Assembly: GCF_905475395.1 (NCBI RefSeq)
Contig: NC_058338.1
Span: forward strand, 2,481,001 to 2,545,000
Length of the DNA: 64,000 bases
Direction of reading: 5' to 3'
Source: Chrysoperla carnea
Taxonomy: Eukaryota; Arthropoda; Insecta; Neuroptera; Chrysopidae
The notes under the pieces: generated by a model
What the model was told of the DNA's origin: nothing
What the model saw: only the letters and a program-made list of their open reading frames with translations
The model's database searches: none
Shown here: piece by piece, positions 46,261 to 58,489 of the stretch
Position numbering within the stretch: position 1 is the first letter of the stretch
How the letters are laid out: each line of letters begins with the position of its first letter
Position numbers and translations under genes: made by a program

Positions 46261-47045
46261 TTTCGAGATATTTTATGAATCTGACTGTAGAGCCAACATT
46301 TTCATTCCGTTCAGTCTCTGAAATTATTCCGCATTGAATTTAATTATTCCGAAATTGTCCTTTTTATTTCAATTACGATTCATTACTGTTTCGGACACAC
46401 AGTAATATCCTTAAAATATACATGAAACGCGAAGCTAATAATTTAATTTATTACGAAATAATAAGGCTATGATAAAATAATTATTTATTCTAAGAATAAA
46501 TAGATAATAATTTTATTTATTTTGATTTTAAAATAAAATAAATGGAGGCCAAGGCATTATGCAATTTGTTCGTTGAAATGTCTCTACAATAAAACATACA
46601 TATTTAAAAAAAAACAATTGTTGTTCTGCTGATTTGCGCATGCTTATTTGACAATTTATTTATATATATAGATATAGATATTATACCCACAGGAAAAACG
46701 AACGAATCTAAAGAAAATTTATGAATATGAGTGGAAAAGAAAAAACGGGGATATTTAAATGAAAGAAACATAAAAAAAGAAAACTTCTTTTATTTTCTTT
46801 TCAACAATTCAGTAATAGTTTCATTTTTTTTTTTGTTTATTTCGTCTGCTATAAAAGTCTTTTTGCATTATGCATCGTCATACAAATAAATGCCTCTTAC
46901 AATTTTATAAGAACTGACTGTTGGAGAACGTTTTTTTTTTTTGTTTTTTGTACCTTCGAGTATAGAAATAAAAGTGTAGCTAAAGCAAGACGGTTTATGG
47001 TGGAGTTAACTTAACTGATGAGAACGTTATTGTTTTCATCCCGAT

Positions 47046-47690
47046 AATTATACCATGTATATATGAAATATACATAGTATATTAAGTTTAGCCCCAACGC
47101 TTAAAAATAATGATGCTAGGAAAAAAAATTTTGTCATAGGTGTTCATAAAATCACCTAATTAGTCCATTTCCGTCCGCCCGTCTGTGGACACGATAACTC
47201 AAAAACGAAAAAAGATATGGAGCTGAAATTTTTACAGCGTACTCAGGACGTAAAAAGTGAGGTCAAGTTCGTAAATGAGCATCATAGGTCAAATGGGTCT
47301 TGGGTCCGTAGGACCCATCTTGTAAACCGTTAGAGATAGAACAAAAGTTTAAATATAAAAAATCTTCCTTATCAAAAATTAAACAACTTTTGTTTGAAAC
47401 ATTTTTTCGTAAACATCACTGATTACCCGTGAAGGCGCCAATTAGGCGGAAATTTTATAATATGTACTATACTTGATTATCAGTTATGTATGTGTCACAT
47501 GTTTGTATGTGTAATGTGATAAAGAAATCAACACTGACTATGCATGGTATTTCAACAATTAACTCAGGCATAAGAGATAGAACAAATGTATAAATATAAA
47601 AATTGTGTCTTATAAAAAAATAACCAACTTTTGTTTGAATCCTTTTTCCGTGAGCATCATTGCTTAACCGTGCGGGCACTTAGTATCTTA
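47046..47690 (-). repeat. Interspersed repeat R-C (copy 2, with partial second unit)
   Basis: 47046-47574 is the reverse complement of 23262-23820. 47574-47690 repeats its AGATAGAACAAA-to-CGTGAGCATCA part once more in a diverged form. Confidence 0.82.
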
Positions 47691-48329
47691 TTCTAACTTT
47701 ATTTTGGTCCAAATTCAAAAAGATATTGATCAGTATACTAAAGACGATATCCTACAGAGCTTGTTTCAGTTTTAACAGCAGCCTAGTAGTATTGTATGCA
47801 TACATACTATATAACTACCATAGATACTATACTGGTACTGATAGTAAACCTCTATTGTGGTTTTTTAGGAGGTTAGGTTTATGTTATATGTGTGTACATA
47901 TATATATGTTATAGGTTATGTTCTAACTCTATTTTCAATAGCGCATTTATTTTATGGTTCGTGCGATAGTATCGTCTATGCTACTATCGTATCGGTATCG
48001 ATATATGTATATATATGTATATCGTGAGATCGTAAGATCATTGTTTTTAGTATTTTAGATATTTGACATTTACGAGCTTGACTCTTGTTATTGGTAGTTT
48101 TTAATGGTAGTGTAATATGTTCATGAACTCAATACGTGAATAGAAATGTAAAATTTATATATTTATCCGGTCAAATTAAACGAAAAAAATACGAGTAAAG
48201 GTATAAAATTTCGCATCCGGCAGAAAATTTGGTAGGATTTTTCGAAACATCATCAAAAATCTAAAAAATCGATCCGAGACATCGATCAAAGGTCACAAAA
48301 AACGTGTTTTTCTTGATTTTCAACAAATT

Positions 48330-49385
48330 GGTAAGTTTTATCATAATCGGAAAAAAGTTTTTGTTTCCGATTTCGATAAAACTTTGTAAATAAGGTAATT
48401 TTGACCCAAAAAATACAAAAATCAGGTTTATGTATCGATTGGATGTATACTTTCTGAGAAAATCACTCTTTGTGACCAATTTTGGATTATATCTCAAAAG
48501 CCACGCATCCAATCATTAAATAAACCCGATTTTTGGGTCAAAATTAACTTTTATTATGAATTTTATCGATATCGAAGGCAAAAAAAATTTTTCGATTTTT
48601 TTGAAATTTTTTTAAGGGGTACCCCTTAATAAAAATCGAAAATTTAGGGAAAAAGTTTTTGTTTCCGATTTCGATAAAACTTTGTATATAAGGTAATTTT
48701 GACCCAAAAAATACAAAAATCGGGTGTATGTATCGTTTGGAATTATAGTTCCTGAGAAAATCGCTCTTTGTGACCAATTTTGGATTACATCTCAAAAGCC
48801 ACGCATCCAATCATTAAATAATACCGATTTTTGGACTTTTTGGGTCAAAATTATCTTATATTATGAATTTTATCGATATCGAAGGCAAAAAAAAATTTTC
48901 GATTTTTTGGAATTTTTTTAAGGGGTACCCCTTAGTAAAAATCGAAAATTTCGGGAAAAAGTTTGTATTTCCGATTTCGATAAAACTTTGTATATAAGGT
49001 AATTTTGACCCAAATAATACAAAAATCGGGTTTATGTATCGATTGGATGTATAGTTTCTGAGAAAATGACTCTTTGTGACCAATTTTGGATTATATCTCA
49101 AAAGCCACGCATCCAATCATTAAATAAACCCGATTTTTGGATTTTTTGGGTCAAAATTATCTTATATTATGAATTTTATCGATATCGAAGGCAAAAAAAA
49201 ATTTTCGATTTTTTGGAATTTTTTTAAGGGGTACCCCTTAGAAAAAATCGAAAATTTCGGGAAAAAGTTTTTGTTTCCAATTTCGATAAAACTTTGTATA
49301 TAAGGTAATTTTGACCCAAAAATTACAAAAATCGTGTGTATGTATCGATTGGATGTATAGTTTCTGAGAAAATCGCTCGAGGACT
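48330..49385. repeat. About 300-bp tandem satellite, 3.5 units
   Basis: The marker TTTCCGATTTCGATAAAAC recurs near 48363, 48661, 48965 and 49273 (spacing 298-308 bp). Each unit has GAGAAAATCGCTCTTTGTGA-like, CAAAAGCCACGCATCCAATC and GGGGTACCCC (palindrome) elements. A minus-strand frame of 78-88 codons stays open in every unit. Confidence 0.9.
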
Positions 49386-50019
49386 TTTTAGATTTCATTT
49401 ATGATGGATCAATCGTATTAAATTCAACCGAATGTGAATTTTTATACCTTCGGAAGTTTAATTTGACTGGATTATATATTTCTATATATCGATATGTTTT
49501 ACATTTGATATGCGGTTTGATCTTTTGAAAATTTTAAATTTTATTATAAAATATGCCTGACGGTGCACACACAAAAAAATAAATATATATATATATATTC
49601 AATTTTGTGTGTTGAATTGAATATATGTAAAATTCTCAAGAGTTAAAACATATTCTTTAAAATTTAATATTAAAATTGGGTGAATCATATTAGAGCTGAA
49701 TATTAGCGATTCGAATTACATACTGTCTGGTATTTTCAATAATATGTTAGAGAGAAGGTTACATACACTCTTAGGCAAGTAAACTGGGTCATATGTCATC
49801 TAGATGCTATCTGCTTTCTTCAATATATAACTCATATTGTAGAGAGATAACGATGTGTTTCCGAAAAGGGTGATTTTTTAATTTTAAAATCGAAATAAAA
49901 CATTTTGTCTAGAAACATGTTAAAAAACACTTTTCATAACTTGTGTCCTTAACATAGAACAGTTCTTATCACTTGTCTCGAAAAATGAGTCAAGTGGGTC
50001 GAGTGGTCACGCGATTTAC

Positions 50020-50548
50020 GCTCTTCCAGATGTTCATGTTTCCTTCAAGTTCCTCCTCAAAGAGGATATCATAAAGAAGGCAAAAATTAGATGAAGGTAG
50101 GAACGTACTTGTGGTACTACAAGACAGATTTGGTCTGAGTAAAATCGTAGGTGTTCAGAAGATCTTATATCACTCCTAAGGGCCTCTATTTGCAAAATAG
50201 TTGCGGCTCTTACAAGACATTGGCTAGGTGGCAGGATCGCTGAATGCCTGGGGCTGACAGTGTATGATTATTGCAGGGACTGTCACAGTGAGTAAAAGGA
50301 GGAAAAGATGTGTCATCTTCCTTGTCACTGTCCAGCTCTTGCCACGAGGAGGTGGACTCACTTGAGTCAGTTTTTCTTTAATGATCTCTCCGACCTGAAA
50401 TCCGTTGACGTCAAAGTACTCCTGTTGTTCTTAAACAGCTCCAAATGGTTTATCGAGTAGTGACCGGGGATGACCCAACCCTTTTTCCCTAACACAACGG
50501 ACCCTATGGTCTAAGTGTGTCTCATTCCAGGGCAGCCTCTCTAACTTA
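50020..50548 (+). mobile_element. LINE family 1, degenerate 3' fragment
   Basis: It aligns with 34573-35086 and the reverse of 33063-33640: ACGTACTTGTGGTACTAC, a HAERLG-type segment, GTTGACGTCAAAGTACTCCT, and the 3' end CTTAATCCAACCTTA. Stops and indels interrupt every frame. It ends 210 bp before the crystallin-like gene's stop, on the opposite strand. Confidence 0.88.
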
Positions 50549-50758
50549 ATCCAACCTTATATTTTGCTGATAAATATGGATAAAATGAAACAAACGACAT
50601 TTTTTTTTCAATATTATAATGAAAATTTATTTGATGAAATATTTGAAAAGAAAATTAAATTTTGTAAAAACATTAAAACATTATTCTGATGATGATGATT
50701 ATTTTATTTTACACAATTTATTAACTTATAAAAAAAAAAATAATAATAATAATTTTTA

Positions 50759-50970
50759 TTATTTATTAACTTCGTTTTTTAATTGACTCAATTTTGTTAA
50801 ACATAAATCACGCCAAATACGTCGTTCTTGTAATTTATTCAATGGTACTTTTTGTTCTAATTGTTTAGCAATTTCAACAGCTGTTGGTCCTTCCATTTTT
50901 GGTACTTCACCCATTGTAACACTCACATCATAAATTGTTTTACTGTACCGTTCAAAGTAATTTGTCATAC
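50759..50970 (-). CDS. Lambda-crystallin-like, terminal exon
   Basis: Acceptor ACTAAATTATAG|GT, then [20 protein letters not shown], a spacer, [20 protein letters not shown] and SQLKNEVNK, with TAA at 50759. The RR-x-WRD-x-CL-x-x-L motif matches the C-terminal helix of CRYL1 homologues. Confidence 0.9.
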
Positions 50971-52014
50971 CTATAATTTAGTAAAAAAAAAAATTAAAAA
51001 AAAACGTTAATAAAATATCTCACTTCTATATTTTAATCTTTCTCTTGTAGCGTTGATAGTATGAAGTTATGTAACCAGTATCGTGGATAAATTTACACTG
51101 AAAAAAATTCTTACTACGAACCGATATGAGGTTGTCTCAACTTCGTCGCAAGAAAAAATATGGCGAATGGAGCCAAGAATATGATACAACTACCGTACGG
51201 GATTGACGGGTGAAGGTGACACAATCGCATGAGTTGTTTGTATGAAAGTAATATACTGTCTAAAAAATTTCAAATATTGTTGCTTTGAAATGCAACATAG
51301 TTTTAAACAATTGTTTTTTTAATTGGTCCAACTACTTATAAATATTATAACAAAATACTGATGTGATTGACACAACCACATGAGCAGACTGGGTCAACTT
51401 ACGTTATGTTTCTATTCATGGAATAGAATTTGGAAGTCCACCGATGTACCAATTGGGTTACCGATGGAAAACGATCAATAAGTTTATTTCAAACTCTCTG
51501 TAAATTAGTAACAACAATTTTCATGAAGTTGAAACAGCCGCATATTGTTCTTTTAATTCGTCGATTCGCTTTTTTTACACGATTATATATTCCAACTAAG
51601 TACAATTTTATTTTCCATCAATAAAATGCATGGCTTTAAACTAAAATCAATCTCTTTCATACAAGTAATGATTTTGTTTATTTAACTTCAGTGATTTTGT
51701 ATCAATGAATTCATATTTTAAATTGAATCCCATTTTCTTGAAAGTATTTTTACTTTATTTCAATATAAAACGGCCAACTTCGGCAAGAGGTTATCATTAT
51801 TTTAAGTTTTTTTTTTTCAGTGTAGTCAACGATATGATTGTATGATAACATTTGTTAATTTCTATGCATACCTTCAGCATTTAAATGCGCTGTCTCCCAT
51901 GGTCCCATGAATGCATAACGCATACCTAAACCTTCTGACATGACACGATCAACATCAGCCACATCTAATATACCCTCTTTGACTTGGTGCCAAACCTCAT
52001 TTAAGATTACATAT
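50759..52014 (-). CDS. Lambda-crystallin-like 3-hydroxyacyl-CoA dehydrogenase (CRYL1-type), last two exons
   Basis: Exons 52014-51872 and 50970-50759 join in phase 1 to give [60 protein letters not shown] and a tail ending [11 protein letters not shown]. This is the C-terminal helical domain of CRYL1-type L-gulonate 3-dehydrogenase, an NAD-dependent cytosolic enzyme of the glucuronate/uronate cycle. The upstream exon must end in CA to complete Q before YVIL (expected NRLQ). The N-terminal NAD-binding domain and the catalytic His region (HPVNPP) were not found between 52 kb and the right edge. A poly(A) signal AATAAA is near 50720. It lies on the same strand as neuroligin. Confidence 0.88.
51096..51826. 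mobile_element. TIR element CACTGAAAAAAA, copy 2
   Basis: It has the same termini and order as 36056-36903, 730 bp, with TA on both sides. It sits in the last intron of the crystallin-like gene (50971-51871) and makes up most of that intron. Confidence 0.8.
51872..52014 (-). CDS. Lambda-crystallin-like, penultimate exon
   Basis: Acceptor ATTATTCTTAG|A, donor GAAG|GTATGC, phase 2 to 1. It encodes (Q)[20 protein letters not shown] to WETAHLNAE(G). [14 protein letters not shown] is the family's most conserved block. Confidence 0.9.
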
Positions 52015-52317
52015 CTAAGAATAATAAAAATAAACATAAAAATATGTAAAAATTCATTTCAATCTTATACAAACATATTAAGTGGTTTTTTTTTTTGCGG
52101 TCAATTGCTATATTCAACAGTAGAATTGTATTTCTAGTCCAATCAATAATTTATATAACTATTAGCTTTACTTCGCGGCTTTGCTGGGTGGTTAAGACGG
52201 AATAACATAGAGTTTTGTCTACAGACACCATGATTTTAAAGCTTTCAGTAATATTGGAGCAGATTTCATGTAGCTTTATAGCGATTAGTTTTTGAAGTGA
52301 AAACTTCTTTAAAAAAT

Positions 52318-52556
52318 GAATATAAGTCTAAATAACAGTGAATTTTTTACTTTTTCTTAAAAAGTTTGAAAAAGTCTTATATTTTATCTATGCTATATTA
52401 ATAACTCTTCCCGAATAACTCTTCTAGAAGAGTCCCAAATTTTGGAATAACTCTTTACTTTCTACGTCAAATTAAAAGTTATTCCGAGTTTATAAGACTC
52501 GTTCAAACTTCTTAAGAAAAAGTATAAATTTAAGAACTGTTATTCGGACTTATTTT
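52318..52556. repeat. Palindromic element, about 240 bp
   Basis: The left arm (AATAAGTC-like start, CTTTTTCTTAAAAAGTTTGA) pairs with the right arm (complement around 52501-52556) over roughly 90 bp with few mismatches, separated by a short AT-rich middle with its own GAATAACTCTTC repeats. Likely a foldback MITE 0.3 kb upstream of the crystallin-like exon. Confidence 0.75.
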
Positions 52557-52599
52557 CAGTTTAGTAAGAGAAATTTTTCCACAAAGGATTAGCCTCGCG

Positions 52600-52735
52600 T
52601 GATCATCAAAAACGGACTGACGATCGAAACTAAACACTCGTTCAACCAGTCTGTTAGATTAACAGTATTGCTGCTAGGCTGCCCTTCGAAAAACGAGGGT
52701 TCGAAACCCAACTCAGGCAAAATATTTTTATTTAT
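52600..52735 (+). repeat. Possible degenerate tRNA-derived sequence
   Basis: GGGTTCGAAACCCAACTC at 52699 resembles a box B and T-arm. No convincing box A precedes it at the right distance. It could be a worn SINE head. Confidence 0.25.
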
Positions 52736-53419
52736 TTATGATAGTTTTTTATTTCTGGGTTTTAGAAACTATGAAATTTTAACTATCCATGCTATAAATA
52801 ATTTAAAAAAAAAACACAGTTATTCCAAAGTTTAAATTTTTCACTTCTGACAACAGTTTCCATGACTGACGAGTTTTATTAACCACGCTAAGTTCAAAAT
52901 ATTTGGGTTTAAAATTTATATAATTTAATCTGCTTGGAGATTTGTCCATGCCAAGTAAAGTTCAAGTATCTTTTGAGACAAAGCTTTTAAAGTATATGGC
53001 TTTAAATTTCTCTTTTCTCTTTGTATATGTTATCTATCTTAAACGATTTGAATGAAAAGCTAAGGCCGGTCCATGCATATTTCAGTGGAAACACGAGGCT
53101 AGCCAGCGAACTATTGGATAAAAATAATAAATTCCAAGAATTATATCTATACTACCTATGGAGTATTTGTTTATCAATTGAAACTCTAGTGTAAACTAAA
53201 CCAAATACCATTTATAAATTAAATTTTCGAAAAAAAGAAAATTCTATGAAAACAACTACTTCATTTTCTCAGAAAAAAATTCACATACATTAATCGTTTT
53301 TTTTTTCATAATGCTCTTTTTCAAATTAAAGAATATTCTAGACTTCTCATCATATAAACAGGTTAGGTTAGGGTTTTTTGTTGTTATTATATGAACGTAC
53401 CCCACACACATAACACCCA

Positions 53420-53460
53420 AACCCCCCGGTACGGTTCTCTCCCCCCCCCCCCCACCCCGT
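53420..53460. repeat. Poly-C/CCCCACCCC tract
   Basis: An uninterrupted run of about 14 C residues lies in very AT-rich DNA, next to a CCCCCCGG stretch. Such G4-prone tracts are unusual here and are prone to sequencing error. Confidence 0.7.
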
Positions 53461-53741
53461 TCTCCTGTAAAGTATAGTCCATATGAGTCTGATGGTATGT
53501 TTAGTGTAATATAATGTATATTTTATTGTTGAAATGTGTAAAATTTATAATGAATTTATAAAATATGCATGAATGAATCAAATAATATAACAACAACTGT
53601 CTCTTTCTCTCTCTCGCGCTGTCTTTCTCTCTCGCTCTCTCTCTGTAGGTACTCATATAGGAATCTAAAAACCACTTATTATAACACACTACTCTATTGC
53701 ACCGATGGTATGGTAATACCATGTATATAAATATATAAATA

Positions 53742-54276
53742 TACAGGGTTATTCACGATATACGATACGTGTTTTTCATTAAAGGTTTACCTCACTTCAC
53801 GGTTTTCGAAATATTCTGTATTTTCTGAAATTATAATAGCAATTTTAACGTATAATTTCTGAACACGTAAATTAGTTTTTCAAACCAAATTTAACTTGGA
53901 GTCTACTAATCAATTGAGTTTCTTGTTGCAACTGTGAATAATTGAATTACGTATACAGGTTGTCACAAAATTATGACTAAAGAATCACAAGTTTTCATCG
54001 ATCATAACTTGTTTAACTTAAATATAACTCGGGGTTTATGTCAACAAAAAATGTAAATTGTAACTGTTAAGTATCAAATATCATCAATTGTGTAAGTTTT
54101 CATGAAAATCACACATTTTCAGAACCGAAGTGATTTTAATTAAGATTTAATATTCATAAAGCTGTGACTAAAGTATTTCAAATTGACAGACCCTCATTGG
54201 CTGTTTATTTTAAAGTTATTTTTATAAAATACTGAATTTGAAACAAATAACCAATTCGTTTTAGAACAAAATAATA

Positions 54277-54307
<31 letters not shown>

Positions 54308-54725
54308 GGTGTTAACCTCCGTTTCTCTGACATATACGCCTATAACAGAGACCACCCACGTCATTATTTGTTAATCTTTATTTATTTAATTACAAACATA
54401 TTTACAATTACATTTTGATGTGGGTGGAGTTGGTTACTTCGTTCTTATTCAAGCGACGACAATGTGATCAATTCTGCACTCCCATTAATTATAAATTGTT
54501 CACACTGTCGCTGCCTGGATTCGAACCCGCAACCTAAGTTTAAATGGACAAACACTCAAAGTCAAACGCTTAGATCGCTCGGCCATTTAGGCTCCAACAC
54601 GATGTTGAAGGTATTTGATAGTTAATAGCTACAATTTGCTGTTGACATAAACTCTGTGCTGTATTTAAGTTAGTCAAGTTATTATCGTTAATCTTGCCGT
54701 TTCGTTTAGCTTGAATAACCCTGTA
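53742..54725. mobile_element. TIR element TACAGGGTTATTCA with a nested SINE
   Basis: TACAGGGTTATTCA at 53742 and its complement ending at 54725 bound 984 bp. TA at the outer ends fits a mariner-type target. The antisense SINE (54270-54595) is inserted inside, leaving about 650 bp of element with no transposase frame. Confidence 0.8.
54270..54595 (-). mobile_element. tRNA-derived SINE with ATT tail (copy 2)
   Basis: It is the reverse complement of the 2033-2337 family: head GGAGCCTAAATGGCCGAGCG, box B GGTTCGAATCC, body with CTGTTATAGGCGTATATGTC, and an (AAT)n/(ATT)n tail at 54273-54306. Target duplications are not clear here because of the AT-rich tail. Confidence 0.88.
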
Positions 54726-55949
54726 CAAATATAAATATATACCATAGAGGTGAGTTGGTATATGTACTCTATATATATATATATATATATATGATACAGT
54801 AAACATTCTCTATAAACAATTAAATTGAGCACAAGGGATTGAGTGATATGTGAGTTGAGTTCAAATGAGTTAGTTTAAACTACACAAGTTTACTTTTGTT
54901 TGGGTTTTGTAGAATAATTAACACAAACATTTATAACACTTTTAAAACTTAATTATAACTAGAGAAATAGATATGAAAATTTTATGATTTAAAGTTTATT
55001 TAAATTGTTAGTAGGTATACCGAACGAACGAACGCTAACGATAATGTTTGTACCAGTCTGTCTAACTTTAACCTATAATCTGATTGGTGGTGAATGAGGA
55101 GAATGTGTGAGTGTATTTTGTAGGAAATTTACAATGAATAAGTTTATTAATTTCTCTTAAATAAACAAAAAAAATTTACCCTTTAAAAGGCGTGGACACA
55201 ATATCAATCTACCAATCTGGATTCAGCCCTTTAAAATGGTCAGAAATACTTTCATTTTTTCACAAATCTCTAATGAATGGCCCCGTTAAATCTATTATAC
55301 CTTCTATCATGTATTATTCACTTTTTTCGCCCCATTAATCCTACGATGAATATATAACTAGAGCCTGCAATAATTGATAAGCAATCCAATCACACAAGAT
55401 TTATACGTTTTTGATTCTAGTCGAAGTATGAGATGTTACAACTTCCATGTTTCGTCTTTTGATATGATGTGACTGTTTTTAATAAACAAATAAGCCGTAG
55501 CTTGAAATTAATAGCTATTTTCTCTCTTTTAACGGATTTACTAGATAACTTAAAAGGTTCTTAGCAGGATACCGTTTCTTAAGATGGTAGTTCTCTAATT
55601 TAGTATTTTTTTCTCTGATTTGCGGATATAGAAACCGTCTAAATATTTCTCCAACTGTGGTAGGTGTATACCAAGGTTACAGCGAATATTGCCATAAATA
55701 TTATTCTGTTGGAAGTGACCTTGCTGAGAGGATAATAAGTTATAATTTCCTGTTGCAGTAGTGGCTCAGGCACAGATTTGCTTTGTGTTAAAATGGATTC
55801 CAGGTGGAAGTTTAGATCATCGTGTTATTTTCCAAGATAGGTGAACTTAGTTCATTTGTAAAAATCGGTTAACTTCCCTGGTAACACTGGTCATTGCAGA
55901 TTCGAAAGGCGCTTACGGGATTTGAAGATAGTTCGGAAAGGCAGATGAT

Positions 55950-56775
55950 ACGACCATCTTTTAGAATGTCCTTATAAAGCCAGGAATGAAGCAATTTAAG
56001 TGGAACCATGTATTGTTTTGGCAAGAAACAAAACAGGCGTGACAGTCAGTGTAAGAGATTGTGGGAATGTTCTAATTAGGAGTTAGTAAGCGTCTAGAAA
56101 AGCTTTCTTGTTACGCTTTTTCAGGATTAGAAAGCTCGGAAGGAAGCAATTTAAGTGTTACTAAACAAACCAGACGTGAAAGAAAGCGTAAGAGATTGAG
56201 GAGACGGTTTAATTAGGGCTTCTGCCTTCCTAATTTTTGTAATAAACCAAGTTCACTGTAGTTTTTGGTTTCAGAATGTCGTTATAAAACCAGAAATGAA
56301 GCAATTTAAGTGAAGCTATGTTTTGTCTTGGCAAGAAACAAACCAGGCGTGACAGTCAGTGTAAGAGATTGTGGGAATGGTCTAATTAGTAGTTGGTAAG
56401 TGACTAGAAAAGCCTTCTTGTTACATTTTTCCAGACTTGAAAAGCCAGGAATGAAGCAATTTAAGTGTTGCTAAACAAACCAGACATGAAAGAAAACGTA
56501 AGAGATTGAGGATACGGTTTAATTAGGGCTTCTGACTTCCTAATTTGCGTGACAGTCAGTGTAAGAGATTGTGGGAATGGTCTAATTAGTAGTTGGTAAG
56601 AAAAGCTTTCTTGTTACGCTTTTTCAGGATTAGAAAGCTCGGAAGGAAGCAATTTAAGTGTTACTAAACAAACCAGACGTGAAAGAAAGCGTAAGAGATT
56701 GAGGAGACGGTTTAATTAGGGCTTCTGCCTTCCTAATTTTTGTGATAAACCAAGTTCACTGTAGTTTTTGGTAAC
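55950..56775. repeat. Complex tandem repeat, three imperfect units
   Basis: CGTGACAGTCAGTGTAAGAG recurs at 56038, 56348 and 56548. Sub-blocks with GAAGCAATTTAAGTG and AGATTGAGGA-ACGGTTTAA alternate with it. Units two and three differ by a deletion, so the spacing is 310 and 200 bp. Confidence 0.85.
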
Positions 56776-57559
56776 AACACAATATATGGAAGAGTATGAA
56801 ATAAGTCATATTATTAATTTATATTGTCATCATGTGATGTGATGTGGAGAGTTTATATATATTATAAATATAGATCTATATATATATAAAATATAATTCA
56901 TAGATAGTACTGTCGACTCCACTATAACTACTCTATAGTACTAGAACTATAGAGTAGTAGTAGTAGTCACTAACTACTAATACATCACTACTAGTTCTAG
57001 TTAGTCTAAGCCAATTGAATGTATTATTCTATTCATTTTATTATTATTATCGTTTTGTATAAAACTAAATTATATCATCATTCATACACATATAACATAT
57101 AGAACATATAACATATAACATATAACAGTATCATCTCTAGTTATGACCACTGTCCATCCATCCCAACATGTATTAAATAATATAAAATTTTATGGACATC
57201 TCTTATAAAACAAAAAAAATAGGCAAAAAAAAGAAATAAAAACCAAAATAGAGCAAAAAATACGGAAGGAGATCATTCAATATAATAAATACTACTATAT
57301 AAGTTATACAAGTTTATGTGTATGCATTGATATAAATGTTAGAATAGTATTAAATCAAGAGCTAGGTTTGTCTAAGTTTGCTCATATGTTGGACTTCTTC
57401 TATTGGGAAAAGCATTTTGTTATTTGACAAACAGTAGCGTAGAATAGAACTACGTTAAACGCCTCAAATAGGGGTTTTAGCAGGAGTTGAATATATAGAT
57501 GTAAAAAAACCCTAGTAATTTGTAATAATAATGTTAAAATTTTAATCTATTACAGCTAA

Positions 57560-57840
57560 TAGCTGGTAGATATTATGAAGTTCATCAAATCACAGAGGCT
57601 CAGATGGTTCGGACATGTGCAAAGTATGGAGGAAGGAAGGATTACCAAGAAAATATTGCATGCCACACGAAGAAGAGGCAGGCCTCCACTCATATGGTTG
57701 GACCAAGTCATCGACGACCTCAAGGTGATGCGAGTCACTGAATGGCGATCCGCTGTCAAGGACAGAGCAATCTGGAGGAGAGTGGTCGAAGAGGCCAAAG
57801 CCCATTCCGGTCTGTAGCGCCTATTGGATGTAGTTAATAG
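57560..57840 (+). pseudogene. LINE ORF2 C-terminal tail (RTE/CR1-like)
   Basis: An 80-codon frame reads KSQRLRWFGHVQSMEEGRIT, then RRRGRPPLIWLDQVIDDLKV and AVKDRAIWRRVVEEAKAHSG. It matches the R-LRW-GH-x-RM ... RGRP-x-x-W-D ... DR-x-WR-x-x-V tail found after reverse transcriptase in many LINEs. No RT core adjoins; it is a 5'-truncated relic. Confidence 0.88.
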
Positions 57841-58276
57841 ATTGTTTTGTAGTTTACCAATCAAAAAATAACTTAAACAAAAATTGTATAGTTTGATGGG
57901 GAACATCATGTTCTGGCACCAGATTGGGTCTAGTTCTCTGGGTTGCTTCAATAGTTTATTTATATTCTAAAAGGTACGAGATAGAAGAACACTTTAAATT
58001 AATTAGTTGATCCTCATAAAAAAACTAACATTTTTTATCTAAAACTTTTTTTCGTAAATCGCCAGCTTGGTGTAAAAGCCTGGTGGCTCTTGGTGTAAAT
58101 TGTAATATACGATTATAAAATTACATACCATGTTGAAAACATCTGCGTATTAAATGTATTATATAATAATTGAATATATATGCTTCTATTTATTGTTTTC
58201 TATGCGCTTTCTTGGTTTTAAAGACTTTTTATGCTTGGTTTTATTGAATTTATTATACCATGTAGGTATACCTAGT

Positions 58277-58455
58277 GTTCAATTTACATCTAGGCATAGA
58301 CGTGTACAACGAGTATGACTGAGTACATACGTTAAGCAATGCGTGTAAGTAAGAGGTAATTTCATATACCATCTATACCTCTTACTTAGATGCATTGCTT
58401 AACGCATATACTCTGTCATACTCGTGATACGTTTATGCTTAGATGTAAATTGAAC
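58277..58455. repeat. 179-bp near-perfect hairpin
   Basis: The left arm 58277-58358 (GTTCAATTTACATCTAGGCA ...) is complementary to 58376-58455 (... TAGATGTAAATTGAAC) with few mismatches and a 17-nt loop. It abuts a partial copy of repeat R-C (58490-58790), whose own end is palindromic. Foldback MITE or a source of double-stranded RNA if transcribed. Confidence 0.85.
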
Positions 58456-58489
58456 GATTAGTATATGAAATATATCAAGGTATACTAAG

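Noticed and set aside
48261..49398. Four similar minus-strand ORFs of 78-88 codons as a small gene family
   Set aside because: They coincide with the period of the 300-bp satellite and have no recognisable domain; they are best read as repeat by-products.
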